NCBI GenBank assembly: GCA_012031875.1 | Contig: JAAUSZ010000021.1 | Coordinates: forward strand, 1-33,080 | Length of the DNA: 33,080 nt | Source of the DNA: Desulfobacula sp. | GTDB taxonomy: Bacteria; Desulfobacterota; Desulfobacteria; Desulfobacterales; Desulfobacteraceae | Direction of reading: 5' to 3' | Shown here: one piece after another, positions 18,444-26,514 of the stretch | How positions within the stretch are numbered: the first letter of the stretch is position 1 | Layout of the letters: every line of letters begins with the position of its first letter | Translations under genes and position numbers: made by a program | The notes under the pieces: generated by a model | What the model was told of the DNA's origin: nothing | Databases searched by the model: none | What the model saw: only the letters and a program-made list of their open reading frames with translations

Positions 18444-20386
18444 TTATACGCCGGGGTCCTTTTTTTCCCCGTCATCCGCATCTTCCATTGCTTCGGCCGA
18501 GGTTTCCCTGGCTTCCGGAGCCTCAGGCGTTTCCGGCTCCACAGGCGGACGGGGTTTCTGGAAAACGCTTTTTCTGCCGAAAAAATCAAAATCCGGCCGC
18601 AGGGAGGCGATGAGGTCATCCAGCTCGGGACCGAGAACGGTTTCCTTTTCAATGAGCAGCTTTGTCAGGGCATGCAGGATATCCATATTGTCTTCCAGGA
18701 CCTTTTTTGCGGTCTGATAGGCCCGGTCGATGATGAGGGCCACTTCTGCATCGATTTTCCTGGCCGTCTCCTCTGAATAGGTCTTGGCCTGGGTAATCTC
18801 CCGGCCAAGGAAAATATTGTCATCGTGATTTTCATAGGACAGGGGGGCCAGGTTATCGCTCATGCCGAAGGTCCGGACCATGCGGTGGGCCAGTTTGGTG
18901 GCCTGCTTGATATCGTTGGAGGCCCCGGTGCTGATCCGTTTGAAAATCAGTTCCTCAGCCACCCGGCCGCCAAAGGCAATGGCCAATTCGCTTTCAAGCT
19001 GGTCCTTATATTTGAAATCCCCTTCCTCGGGCAAAAACCAGGTCACCCCGGCCGCCCTTCCCCTGGGAATGATGGTGATCTTATTCACCGCATCGGTATT
19101 GGGCAGGAACCGGGCCACCAGGGCGTGTCCGCCTTCATGGTAGGCCGTGGTCTTCTTTTCTTCTTCCTTAATGACCTTGGATTTTCTTTCAAGGCCCATA
19201 TAGACCTTGTCTTTGGAATCTTCAAAATCCTTCATGGTGAGCTTTTCATGATCCCGCTTGGCGGCCAGAAGGGCGGCCTCATTGACCAGATTTTCCAGGT
19301 CGGCCCCGGAAAAACCCGGCGTTCCCTTGGCCAGAAGGGTGGGGTCCACATCGGCAGACAGGGGGGTTTTTTCATGTGAACCCGTAAGATGCCTTCCCGT
19401 CCCTTGATATCCGGCATGTCCACCACCACCTGGCGGTCAAACCGGCCCGGCCGGAGCAGGGCCGGGTCAAGAACGTCAGCCCGGTTGGTGGCGGCCATGA
19501 GGATGACCCCTTCATTGGATTCAAACCCGTCCATTTCCACTAAAAGCTGGTTCAGGGTCTGTTCCCGTTCATCGTGTCCGCCGCCCAGGCCCGCGCCTCT
19601 CTGGCGGCCCACCGCGTCAATTTCATCAATAAAGATGATACAGGGCGCGTTTTTCTTGCCCTGGGCAAACAGGTCCCTGACCCGTGAGGCCCCGACGCCC
19701 ACAAACATTTCCACAAAATCGGACCCGGAGATGGTGAAAAACGGCACCCCGGCTTCTCCGGCCACGGCCCGGGACAACAGCGTCTTGCCCGTGCCGGGAT
19801 TGCCCACCAGCAGCACTCCCTTGGGGATGCGGCCGCCCAGGCGGGTATATTTGGACGGATTTTTCAGAAAATCCACGATTTCGGTCAGTTCTTCCTTAGC
19901 CTCATCTATGCCCTGGACATTGGCAAAGGTGACCTTTTCCTTTTTATCATCCATGAGCCTGGCCCGGCTTTTCCCGAAAGACATGGCCTTGCCGCCGCCG
20001 GCCCCCCCCTGCATCTGGCGCATGAAAAAAATCCAGACCCCGATGAGCACAATCATGGGCAGCCAGGACACGAGAAGGGACATGAACCAGGAAGATTCGG
20101 CCGGGGGCTTGGCCTTGATGGCCACCTTGTTTTCCCGGAGAAAGCTGATAAGGTCGCCGTCATCGGGGGCAAAAGTTTTCAGCCTGGCCCCGCCGGCATC
20201 GGTCAGATACAGATCCTTGCCCTGGATGACCACGCTCTGGATACGGCCGTCCTGGACCATGGCAAGAAATTCCGAATAGCCGATATCCACCTGTCCGGTC
20301 TGCTGCTGGTTGAAAATATTGTAGAGCATGACCATCATGAGAACGATGACCAGCCACAGGGAAATATTTTTATAAAATGGGTTCAA
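18444..20386 (-). CDS. ftsH: ATP-dependent zinc metalloprotease FtsH (one frameshift)
   Basis: A membrane-anchored AAA protease for quality control of membrane and cytosolic proteins. Two transmembrane segments (about 8-25 and 100-122) flank a periplasmic domain. Walker A is GNPGTGKT (195-202), Walker B IIFIDE (250-255), the second region of homology is [19 protein letters not shown], and the zinc motif is HEGGH (about 416). The frame changes in the A6/C6 run at 19361-19372; one extra base restores [15 protein letters not shown]. Full length about 647 residues. The start is TTG at 20386, preceded by AAAGGAAAA. The proline- and glutamate-rich tail (from about 610) is variable in the family. 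Confidence 0.94.
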
Positions 20387-20450
20387 GGGTTTTCCTTTCT
20401 TTTCTGATTAACACAGGGCCTGCACGGGACTGCCTCTGTTTTTTAAGATC

Positions 20451-20484
20451 CTTCATACCTCAGGTATAAGGTCTTGCTTACACA
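20451..20484. repeat. Imperfect hairpin in ftsH leader
   Basis: A perfect palindrome, ATACCT-C-AGGTAT (20455-20467), is extended on both sides by CCTT/AAGG pairing with a single bulge. It lies between the ftsH promoter candidate and the TTG start. There is no T-run on the minus strand after it, so it is a leader hairpin or operator rather than a terminator. Confidence 0.35.
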
Positions 20485-20494
20485 AAAACTATCT

Positions 20495-20524
20495 AATATA
20501 TAAACATCAAATATGAATATACAA
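20495..20524 (-). promoter_or_regulatory. Possible promoter of ftsH
   Basis: On the minus strand TTGTAT (20524-20519) and TATATT (20500-20495) are separated by 18 bases in a strikingly AT-rich stretch between tilS and ftsH. It would drive ftsH-folP-ybbR and downstream genes independently of tilS. Confidence 0.45.
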
Positions 20525-20564
20525 GAAAAAGTTTTTGCGCCGGATGATTCAGAAAGGTTCCTGA

Positions 20565-21620
20565 TCAAGACCGCCCGGCTTTCCTCTTTTTCCCGATGTC
20601 CCGGAGGGGCCGGTCTTCCTTTTTAATCATGACGGCATCCCTTTTTTTGTAAATCCTGATCCGGCCGGGAAGGTCCAGGCTGTTGCCCGAGGCCCGGTGA
20701 AAACAAAACTCAAGGATATCCTCCAGATGGCCCAGGGAAATCCGCCTTAAATCCGTTTTCATCATCCCGATTCCCTTTCTGATCACCCGGTTGACCAGGG
20801 CCGGATGAAGGCTCGAAAGCCTCATTTTTGAAAAAGAAATAAAGGCCTCTCCCGTTTCAGTCATACAGGCGTGAAGGCATTTTTCCGCTTCAGCATCCAG
20901 ATAGTCTTCTTCCTGCCGCAGGATGCGGCTGAGCCGGTCCAGGGCATCCACGATATCCGGGTTGAATTCTGATTCAAGAACCGGAATGAGCCGAAGGCGG
21001 ACGGCATTCCGGATATAGGCGGGGTCCGTGTTGGAGCCGTCAATCCTGAAGGCTTGGCCCTCAGCCTCTAAAAAATCAAGGATTTCCTGTTTGGTCAAGC
21101 GGATGAGGGGCCGGATATAACGGTTCTCCCGCACCGGCGGGATGCCGGAAAGGCCCTTGGTCCGGACCCCCTTAAAAGGTTCATCAATACCAGTTCCGCA
21201 TTGTCGTTTTTATTGTGGCCCAGGGCGATTTTATGATAGCCGTATTGATTAGCCGTGCGGGAAAAAAATCGTATCTCACCTCTCTTCCCGCCTCTTCAAC
21301 CGATAACCGATGCCGACCGGCATAGGCGGCCACGTCTTGTTGCCCGCAGAAAAACGGCAGGCTGAAATGTTCCGCCAGATCCCGGACAAAGGCTTCATCC
21401 TTTAAGGCGTCCTCCCCCCGGAGCCGGTGGTTCAGGTGGGCAATGCCGATAGTCAGGTCATGGGTCTGTTTGAGATGGAGCAGGGACAGGAGCAGGGCAA
21501 CGGAATCAGGTCCGCCGGAAACAGCCGCCAGAACCGGGTCCCCTGGTTCCAGCATCTTGAATTCACAAACCGCGGCCTCAACGGCCCTAAGGAATTTTTT
21601 TTCAGGGCGGCGTTCTCCAT
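20565..21620 (-). CDS. tilS: tRNA(Ile)-lysidine synthase (three frameshifts)
   Basis: It modifies C34 of the AUA-reading tRNA-Ile to lysidine and is normally essential. The PP-loop ATPase motif SGGPDS sits in LAAVSGGPDSVALLLSL, followed by IAHLNHRLRGEDA and later NNPAYxRN-like DPAYIRNAVRLRLIP. Three single-base losses break the frame: in the 8-T run 21595-21602, in the 7-A run near 21267-21273, and near 21151 (AAGGGCC). Correcting them gives a continuous protein of about 352 residues starting MENAALKKKFLRAVEAAV at the ATG at 21620. That ATG lies three bases after the mqnD stop. With indels in three homopolymers in one gene, sequencing error is more likely than decay. Confidence 0.88.
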
Positions 21621-21623
21621 GGT

Positions 21624-22480
21624 TCAGCAGGCAAACAAAGGGTAACGGGGTTTGGGCAGGAACCCGGCTGCCCGGCCCTTTTCAAAAAACGTCAGAATGG
21701 CCTCTTCCCCGGCCCTTCCGATGTCCCTGGAAAATTCATTGACATAGAGGCGGATATGCTGTTGGATAACATTTTCATCCAGCTCCCGGGCATGGGTTTG
21801 GATATAGTCATGGGCTAGGCCGGGGTGCAAAAAGGCATGGTCAATGCTTTGTCCGATGAGTTCCTGAATGTCACAGGCAAAGGCCGGACCCAGGTCCCGT
21901 TTCACTGCTATGCAGCCCAGGGGAATGGGAAGAGAAGTCTTTTTTCCCACCACTCCCCGAGGTCGGCCCGCATCTCAAGGCCCAGGGAAGGGTAGACAAA
22001 CCGGCCCTCGTGAATGACCACGCCGAAGTCGGCCTGTTTTTCAACAACGGCCGGCATGATACGGTCAAAGGGCATGGGGAGAAGACTGACCCTTTGGCCG
22101 GGGAAAAGGTCGTCCCGATAAAACCGGAACAGGAGGCAGGCCGTGGTCTCCCTTCCGGGGACGGCGATCACGGCTTGTTTCTTATCCTCCAGGAACCGCC
22201 CCGGAAGGGAGACCAGAAGGGGGCCGCAGCCCAGGCCCAGAGCGGAACCGGTCCGGAGCAGGGCATAGGCATCCGTGAGGCGGCCAAAGGCGGCAAAGGA
22301 GAGCTTGGTGATATCGTGAACCCCTTTTTTTGCCTGCTGGTTCAGGGTTTCCACATCTTCCAGCACAATATTGAACCGGTATCCCTGAAGATCGATCAAT
22401 TGCCGGGCCAGGGCCTTGAAAATAAAGGTGTCGTTGGGGCAGGGAGAATAGGCCAGGCGATAGGGATGCTGTTTGTTCAT
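21624..22480 (-). CDS. mqnD: 1,4-dihydroxy-6-naphthoate synthase, futalosine pathway (one frameshift)
   Basis: It converts cyclic dehypoxanthine futalosine to 1,4-dihydroxy-6-naphthoate during menaquinone synthesis. The N-terminal LAYSPCPNDTFIF is the MqnD signature; VVIHEGRFVY and LGEWWE also fit, distinguishing it from MqnA. The frame changes at the A-run near 21942-21947: GEWWE continues as KKTSLPIPLGCIAVKRDL in the next frame and ends PLFAC. The corrected length is 285 residues. Its ATG overlaps the stop of the upstream gene remnant (ATGA). Confidence 0.9.
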
Positions 22481-22713
22481 AGAAAGTTCTTATCAGATTT
22501 TTTTTCAGAATGGAATTTTGATTTGAAAATTTTTCTTGCCCAGGCCATGGGTACCCTGATTGGAGAATTGCTTGATTCTTCCAAATTCAAATCAGGGCTT
22601 TCGGATATCTTTAAGTCTCTGGTTTCTATAAAAATTTGAAAATGACCGTCAAATGTATCTCCAAAATAGTTGAATGGCCGATTTATATGGGGATTAAACT
22701 TCAGTATGTATTA
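22477..22713 (-). pseudogene. C-terminal remnant of an unrecognised gene upstream of mqnD
   Basis: A 78-codon open stretch on the minus strand ends in a TGA that overlaps the mqnD start by four bases, the kind of coupling seen between real genes here. It reads FNYFGDTFDGHFQIFIET and later PIRVPMAWARKIF. No ATG or GTG is available near its 5' end, and all three frames are blocked just upstream, where the base composition turns AT-rich. The simplest reading is that this is the 3' end of a gene whose 5' part was removed or displaced when the island entered. I do not recognise the family. Confidence 0.55.
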
Positions 22714-22774
22714 GCTTGAATAGATTGCTTAATATAACATTACCGCAATTTGTTTCGCAAAGCACTATGAAAAA

Positions 22775-22826
22775 AATACTCCAAAATTATCACAATTACT
22801 TCCCAATGTAATAATTTTGGAGTATT
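22775..22826 (-). terminator. Rho-independent terminator of the protease/small-protein operon
   Basis: AATACTCCAAAATTAT (22775-22790) and its exact complement ATAATTTTGGAGTATT (22811-22826) form a perfect 16-bp stem with a 20-base loop. On the minus strand the stem runs into a T-tract (22771-22776), 33 bases after the small gene's stop. The stem is AT-rich, so termination efficiency is uncertain. Confidence 0.65.
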
Positions 22827-22858
22827 GAAAATTTGAAATGTGAAGAGGCAAAATGCTT

Positions 22859-23037
22859 CTAATTTATAAAACCATGGTAGTATTCTTGTTCATCCGTCTT
22901 GATATATTCTGCATCAACATACGCTCGAATATGATCCATTGAGCTTTTTTCTATCTCAGCAAATTTTCCGTCTTTTGTTTCTTAAGAAATTTTAAGTTTT
23001 TTTCCAAATCATATAACGGCTTGCTTTTTGTTGTCAT
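22859..23037 (-). CDS. Small 59-residue protein downstream of SDH_sah protease (one indel)
   Basis: The ATG at 23037 lies 9 bases after the protease stop and is preceded by GGGAGGGG. It reads MTTKSKPLYDLEKNLKFLKK and then, after adding one A in the A-run at 22973-22976, continues to KSSMDHIRAYVDAEYIKTD and ends HGFIN at the TAG 22861-22859. The product would be 59 residues, highly charged, without a membrane segment, with a likely helical centre. No family recognised. Tight coupling to the protease suggests a partner, adaptor or inhibitor, which is inference. Confidence 0.6.
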
Positions 23038-23046
23038 AACCCCTCC

Positions 23047-24240
23047 CTATTTTAATATGGCTTTCATACCAATCATCGTTTCTATTTCACTGAGCGGCCC
23101 AACCAAATCGATAGTATCTCCGCAGGAACATTTAATCATTTTGTTTTTCGGAAATGGTTTCAAACCCTCATGTTTCATCATGTCATCTATGTTTTTATTA
23201 TCTTTGAATTTTACATATAGTTTATGTTCTTTATTACATTTACTACATTTAATATCAAGCTTAGTTGCTTCAGTATCCTTAAGGTTGATATTTTGTGGAA
23301 AAGATATATTCCCTCCTTTTGGAGTGGCATTTCTTTGAATCCTGTGAACATCTGTCATATATATTTTATATGCAGTAGTCGTGCCAAATAACATTCTGTT
23401 TATAGCTTTTATCCTATACACCAAGTTTGACATTTTTTGATCAGCGTCTACTGAGCGTATCTTCAAGCGAAGATTATTTAAATCTTTTATTTTTAGGGTT
23501 CTACCATGAGAATTCCATCTTGATTGGTCCGTCAATGCTGTAGCAATTTCTTCCGCACGTGTTTGTTTCATTTCTGGAGTTACAGTTATTTTGCTTGTCT
23601 CAGTAATCCTCCAGTTTTTAAATTTATATTTAGGAAGCCACTCTTTAACTAAATTTATTGCGAATTGAAGTGAGTTTTGCACCTGGCTTAATTCGCCAGG
23701 ACTAATTTGAGCAACCATGGTCGCATCAAAAGGATTAAGTCTGCCATTTTTTGCAGCCTCCTTACGAATATCGTCCACCCATTTCAAATAACCATGAGCG
23801 GAAGACACAGCCCTTCCTATTGATACTTGTGCATCAATGGGACCCAAGGAGCCTGTCTCGGTCATATAGATCTCATCCCCAGACAATGCCAAGATAGTAC
23901 CTGCGCTCATAGCTTGACCGGCAATTAGAAAGTTGACTTCATCAAACTTTGAATGTAACAATTCCGCGATATCTTTTGCAGCCTCACCACTTCCACCCTT
24001 CGTTTCTAAAAAGAAAAATATTTTTTTACCAGATTTGTTTTGTAAGAGATCGTGAATAACTTCATAATCTGAAGTTGATAAGGAACTTTCTGGTAAATTT
24101 TTTTCCATACAAGTCGCGAAAACAAATAATTCCGCATCATATTCTATATTGAATTTTTTAATGAGTCTAGATTGTTCTGTCATCAAACCTTCAATTGATT
24201 TTTCTCGAAGTTTTTTAATGTATTCGTCTATATAACTCAT
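23047..24240 (-). CDS. SDH_sah-type (ClpP/SppA-fold) serine protease with C-terminal zinc ribbon
   Basis: A 397-residue protein whose central part has the crotonase/ClpP-like fold of the serine dehydrogenase proteinase family. The oxyanion glycines are in ETKGGSGEAAKD (82-85), the candidate nucleophile is S112 in GQAMSAGTILALSGDEIYM, and SLGPIDAQ (D136) follows. No signal peptide or membrane helix is visible, unlike SppA. Near the C-terminus C332-x2-C335 and C371-x-C373 form a probable zinc ribbon, which would bind nucleic acid or a partner protein. AGGAG stands 10 bases before the ATG. Codon use is AT-rich, unlike the backbone. The 59-residue gene follows directly. Cellular role unknown; location in an IS-rich island suggests stress or defence. 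Confidence 0.8.
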   Translation of the reverse strand: MSYIDEYIKKLREKSIEGLMTEQSRLIKKFNIEYDAELFVFATCMEKNLPESSLSTSDYEVIHDLLQNKSGKKIFFFLETKGGSGEAAKDIAELLHSKFDEVNFLIAGQAMSAGTILALSGDEIYMTETGSLGPIDAQVSIGRAVSSAHGYLKWVDDIRKEAAKNGRLNPFDATMVAQISPGELSQVQNSLQFAINLVKEWLPKYKFKNWRITETSKITVTPEMKQTRAEEIATALTDQSRWNSHGRTLKIKDLNNLRLKIRSVDADQKMSNLVYRIKAINRMLFGTTTAYKIYMTDVHRIQRNATPKGGNISFPQNINLKDTEATKLDIKCSKCNKEHKLYVKFKDNKNIDDMMKHEGLKPFPKNKMIKCSCGDTIDLVGPLSEIETMIGMKAILK

Positions 24241-24598
24241 TATTTAAATTCTCCTAGGTTGCTTACTATGGTGAAATTTAATTATTAAATGGAGATGTTG
24301 AGTTCTATAAACTTTCTTAGAAGGAAATACAATAAATATGTAAAAATCCCTATCTTTAAAAAAATGGTAACCATTCATACCAATCAGAAACTATCCTATC
24401 ATTACATTTCAGAGGATCATCTTTATAGGATATAAAGCTCAATAAACCTGGATTTTAAACATTCCTGTTTTTAATATATCAACCCGATAGTCGTTTGCCG
24501 GATGTATTGTATTTTTAAAATGGCATTTGTATGGGAAAAGAAGATCTCAAGCTCAATGCTCCCATCTCAGAACCTGAATTATCATACCTCATTAAAGG
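24241..24598. other. AT-rich intergenic region between protease gene and first IS
   Basis: No convincing gene. It must hold the promoter of the protease operon on the minus strand, but no clear hexamer pair stands out. Two short plus-strand frames (from ATG 24521 and ATG 24531) run into the IS left end and code for about 24-33 residues; they could be the start of a gene cut by the IS, but no matching continuation was found beyond the element's right end. Confidence 0.4.
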
Positions 24599-24673
24599 AT
24601 AATGCAACTTTTTTTCTGTAAATTCGTTAAGCTGGTTCCTTTTTTTGGTTCAACATGTTTTCTGTTTGCTGAA

Positions 24674-24815
24674 GCTCCCTTAACCCACAAGTTTTTTAAC
24701 TTCGTTCGTGTATAAATCAAGAATAAAATCGGTTCCTCCCAAAGGGTCCCTCCCATTTTTTTCTTGATTTATCCCCTCACTCGGGTTTGTTTTTTTGTGG
24801 GGGTTAAGGGGATGC
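24674..24815. repeat. Nested inverted repeats downstream of the first transposase
   Basis: Outer arms CCCTTAACCCACA (24677-24689) and TGTGGGGGTTAAGGG (24796-24810) are imperfectly complementary. Inside them ATAAATCAAGAA (24712-24723) and TTCTTGATTTAT (24761-24772) form a perfect 12-bp stem. The whole could fold into one hairpin of about 140 bases between the transposase stop and the IS end. Confidence 0.55.
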
Positions 24816-24816
24816 T

Positions 24817-25989
24817 TTATTTTTGGTTTTCCTCTGCCGTAAGATAAGCCCTCCCGGTTTCCCACTCTTCACTGGTTTCCACGAGGATGGAACTGACCAG
24901 TCTCAATAACGATGCCTCATTTGGAAAGAGAGTGGCAACCTGTGTCCGGCGCTTGATTTCCTTGTTCAATCTTTCAACCATATTGGTTGACCGAAGTTTT
25001 TTCCTCTGGCTTTCCGGAAGCATGAATACGGTCAGGCCTTCGGGGATGTTCATCTCCATCCAGGAAGACAGCCGGGATGCAGTCGCTTTATATCTTTCGA
25101 CAGCCATCTCAAGCATCCTTTCAGCTTCCGTCAAATTGGGTGAATTAAATATGCTCCGGATATCATTGGCGACTTCTTTTCGCATGGATAATTTGGGAAC
25201 ATACGGGGCAGCGTTTTGCTGAAGGTGCGTCTGACAGCGTTGCCAGGGAACGCTTGGAAAAACAGATTCTCTGGCTGCCTTCAGGCCTGTATGGTTGTCA
25301 CTGGTGATCATCCGGACACCATGAAGGCCTCTTTTCTTGAGGCTTATCAGAAATTCCCGCCAATGAACCTCTGCTTCGCTCAAGGATACGCTGACTCCCA
25401 AAATCGTTCTTTTTCCGTCCGGGGTGACGCCGGTGGCGATCAAAACCGCACAAGACCTTACAACGCCATCCTGCCGAACCTTTTCATACCGGGCGTCCAG
25501 TTGAAGAAACGGGATTGCCGATAAGGGCCGATTCCGCCATTTATCAAGCTCCTCGTCCAGCAACCTTGCTGCATTGCTGACCTGGGTGCTGCTGATCTCA
25601 AGGCCGCATAGCTTTTCAAGAATCAAGGTGACTTTCCGTGTCGATACACCCTGAATATACATTTCCGCTATGGCAACCTTCAAGGCCCTCTCTGATCTGA
25701 TCCCTTTATCCAATGCCGATGGGTTAAACCTGACATCTCCTCTGACCTGGGGAACCTTCAATAAAAGATTACCCAACCGGGAGGCAATGGCTCGATCTTT
25801 AAACCCATTTGCATATCCGATTCTATCCCCGGTTCGCTCCCAGGGGCGAGCCTTTAAAACCGAGGATCTTTCCACTTTCATGGCCTCATTTATTAAAATG
25901 GATACGGCCTCTCCAAGACCTTCCAGTCCATTTGAATTTATTATTTCCAAAACTGTGTCGATTGCTGTATCCTCTTTTTGCTGGGTCAT
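24817..25989 (-). CDS. IS256-family transposase, intact
   Basis: A mutator-type DDE transposase of 390 residues, normal length. Catalytic residues are D165 in LQLDARYEKV, D231 in MITSDNHTGL and E339 in NMVERLNKEIKRRT. The conserved WQRCQTHLQQN precedes the helical insert. The ATG at 25989 follows AAAGGAAAAAG. No frame disruption, so this copy may be active. Confidence 0.93.
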   Translation of the reverse strand: MTQQKEDTAIDTVLEIINSNGLEGLGEAVSILINEAMKVERSSVLKARPWERTGDRIGYANGFKDRAIASRLGNLLLKVPQVRGDVRFNPSALDKGIRSERALKVAIAEMYIQGVSTRKVTLILEKLCGLEISSTQVSNAARLLDEELDKWRNRPLSAIPFLQLDARYEKVRQDGVVRSCAVLIATGVTPDGKRTILGVSVSLSEAEVHWREFLISLKKRGLHGVRMITSDNHTGLKAARESVFPSVPWQRCQTHLQQNAAPYVPKLSMRKEVANDIRSIFNSPNLTEAERMLEMAVERYKATASRLSSWMEMNIPEGLTVFMLPESQRKKLRSTNMVERLNKEIKRRTQVATLFPNEASLLRLVSSILVETSEEWETGRAYLTAEENQK

Positions 25990-26226
25990 TTCTTTTTCCT
26001 TTCTGTTTGATTGGCGTTGAACAAAAAAGGAATTCTAAGTTTTGACCCAGCTTTTTCAACCCCGGTATCTCAATCTTCCGGGTTCTTTTGAAAAATGAAT
26101 TTACAGAAAAATTTTTACACTATTAATTTTTGAGTCGAATCATATTCAAATTGCTAGGATATACGGAGTTATACATTAACTTGTTATACAAAAACCAGAG
26201 AATCTCGTCTCAGGAGAACTTAACAT

Positions 26227-26514
26227 ATGAAGGTAGGCCCAGCCGGACTGACAAAACTGGCAGAAATGATTTGTGGTGATGCACCATTCACCTATTTTCC
26301 ATATAGGAGTTCTTCCTATCTGTCTAGGTTTTTTCAAGACATTGATCTTGACTACGCTCACGATGGGTCTACTCGCCGGTACTGGGTTCGCTCCGTTTTG
26401 GATGAGATGAATAAAAGACCCTCCGCTAACGAAAGCCTACCCTCACAAGAAATGGTCAAAATAATCGAATACTTGCTTCATCCGGATCATTTTACGGGAT
26501 ATCAAGATGCTGAT
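26227..26514 (+). pseudogene. 5' part of IS-split TIR/deoxyribosyltransferase-like gene
   Basis: The ATG at 26227 follows AGGAGAA and opens 96 codons up to the insertion point. The sequence FTYFPYRSSSYLSRFFQDID, then YAHDGSTRRYWVRSVLDEMN, looks like a compact helical N-terminal domain of the kind found in front of effector domains in abortive-infection proteins; I recall AbiJ-type N-terminal domains, unverified. The frame reaches the 9-bp duplication GATGCTGAT (codons D-A-D) and runs into the IS, stopping at 26521-26523. Joined to 27909-28490 it restores one gene of 289 codons. Two TTATAC hexamers precede it (26170-26190 region). Confidence 0.8.
26506..26514 (+). repeat. Target-site duplication, left copy
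   Basis: GATGCTGAT is repeated exactly at 27900-27908. Nine bases is a normal duplication length for IS256-family elements. Confidence 0.88.

Larger units (their letters stand above)
24599..26123 (-). mobile_element. IS256-family insertion sequence (first, about 1.5 kb)
   Basis: The ends carry imperfect terminal inverted repeats about 30 bp long; the identical core is TTTTTCTGTAAATTC (24611-24625 on plus, mirrored at 26099-26113 on minus). Subterminal AAGCTGG and TTCAAC blocks are also shared by both ends. It encloses one transposase gene. A target-site duplication is not evident at the inferred boundaries, so the exact ends may be off by several bases, or the flank was rearranged after insertion. 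Confidence 0.7.

Noticed and set aside
22010-22639. Plus-strand 209-codon frame across mqnD and the island edge
   Set aside because: It is antisense to mqnD and to the coupled gene remnant, and its translation is glycine/lysine-rich without family features.
24680-24865. Short minus-strand frame downstream of the first transposase
   Set aside because: It consists of the nested inverted-repeat region plus the out-of-frame end of the transposase, with no start signal of quality.
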